Origin: an uncultured Acidobacteriota bacterium
GTDB lineage: Bacteria; Acidobacteriota; Blastocatellia; RBC074
DNA length: 7,846 bases
Assembly (NCBI GenBank): GCA_937967285.1
Contig: CALBSU010000345.1
Location: forward strand, 1-7,846
Direction: 5' to 3'
Within the stretch, counting starts at the first letter, position 1. Every line of letters begins with the position of its first letter. This document shows, in pieces, positions 7,455-7,846 of this stretch. The position numbers and the translations under genes were made by a program. Below the pieces are notes generated by a model. The model was not told the origin of the DNA. It ran no database searches and saw only the letters and a list, made by a program, of their open reading frames with translations.

Positions 7455-7846
7455 ATGGACGATAAGTCACAAAGCCTGGGGACATATCCGGTTGACGATG
7501 GATTCAGCGTCAAGGATCGACTGATCTATCTGACTGTCCCGGTAGTCTCATCCACCGCGATACTGCTCGGTCGGATGGTGACTCCTTCGCCGGACGGCGT
7601 CGGAACCCATCAGCAGCTCGGCCTGCCGGCATGTCTGATGCTGGCGATGACCGGAATCCCCTGTCCGAGCTGCGGGCTGACTACCAGCTTCTCTCACGCC
7701 GCGCATCTCGAATTCTCTCAGGCTATGCATGTTCAGCCATTCGGACTGCTGATCTTCCTTCTGGCGGTGGCCTCGATCCCGATCTCGATTCTGATTATGA
7801 CGCGACAGAAACCATTTTCGGACCTTCTGTTTTCGCGTTCGGCGAA
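7455..7846 (+). CDS. DUF2752 membrane protein (3' partial)
   Basis: An open frame of 130 codons runs from the ATG at 7455 off the window end. The protein opens MDDKSQSLGTYPVDDGF and has a hydrophobic segment near 22-40. The DUF2752 signature follows: TGIPCPSCGLTTSF (66-79), with the C70-x-x-C73 pair just after a hydrophobic stretch, and AMHVQPFGLLIF (90-101) leading into a second membrane segment to about 115. The family's function is not established. DUF2752 proteins often lie beside DUF4190 or zinc-ribbon genes, as here. Only one base separates the start from the preceding TGA, and no independent ribosome site stands out, so translation is probably coupled. The C-terminus is missing. Confidence 0.85.
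   Translation, partial: MDDKSQSLGTYPVDDGFSVKDRLIYLTVPVVSSTAILLGRMVTPSPDGVGTHQQLGLPACLMLAMTGIPCPSCGLTTSFSHAAHLEFSQAMHVQPFGLLIFLLAVASIPISILIMTRQKPFSDLLFSRSA

Overview
The window is GC-rich, gene-dense bacterial DNA, roughly 55-60% GC by eye. It most likely comes from an Acidobacteriota-type chromosome (Blastocatellia or a relative). I infer this from three things: Tat-exported sugar-isomerase and glyoxalase-like proteins, a CslA-like family 2 glycosyltransferase, and short heptamer repeats between genes. No rRNA, tRNA, CRISPR array or intact insertion sequence is visible. No stretch longer than about 220 bases lacks a gene.

Left part (1-807, plus strand): the last 20 codons of msrP, then a 106-base spacer built from inverted heptamer repeats and two small hairpins, then a complete msrQ. 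Together these form the MsrPQ system, which repairs oxidised methionine in envelope proteins. MsrQ is the haem-binding membrane subunit that feeds electrons to periplasmic MsrP.

Minus-strand pair (2500 down to 815): a Tat-type lipoprotein with a glyoxalase-3-like (VOC) fold, followed 18 bases later by a Tat-exported sugar phosphate isomerase/epimerase-like TIM barrel. They look like a two-gene operon and meet msrQ tail to tail with only 7 bases between the stop codons. A 216-base divergent region (2501-2716) separates the pair from a plus-strand class-C beta-lactamase-related serine hydrolase with a signal peptide (2717-3946). That region holds candidate promoters and an 8+8 bp dyad.

Right part (4090 to the end, plus strand): a closely spaced gene set. 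It has a multi-pass GT2 beta-glycan synthase, two membrane-anchored four-cysteine zinc-ribbon proteins that share a C-terminal motif, a zinc-ribbon/DUF4190 membrane protein, and a DUF2752 membrane protein cut by the window end. A 143-base gap before this set carries a 16-bp imperfect stem-loop. Its first arm, with two flanking bases, is identical to the neisserial AG-DUS uptake 12-mer.

The common theme is the cell envelope: nearly every product is exported or membrane-embedded. The least explained part, and the best candidate for an undescribed system, is the glycan synthase plus three zinc-ribbon proteins plus DUF2752. A joint function is inferred from spacing and orientation only.
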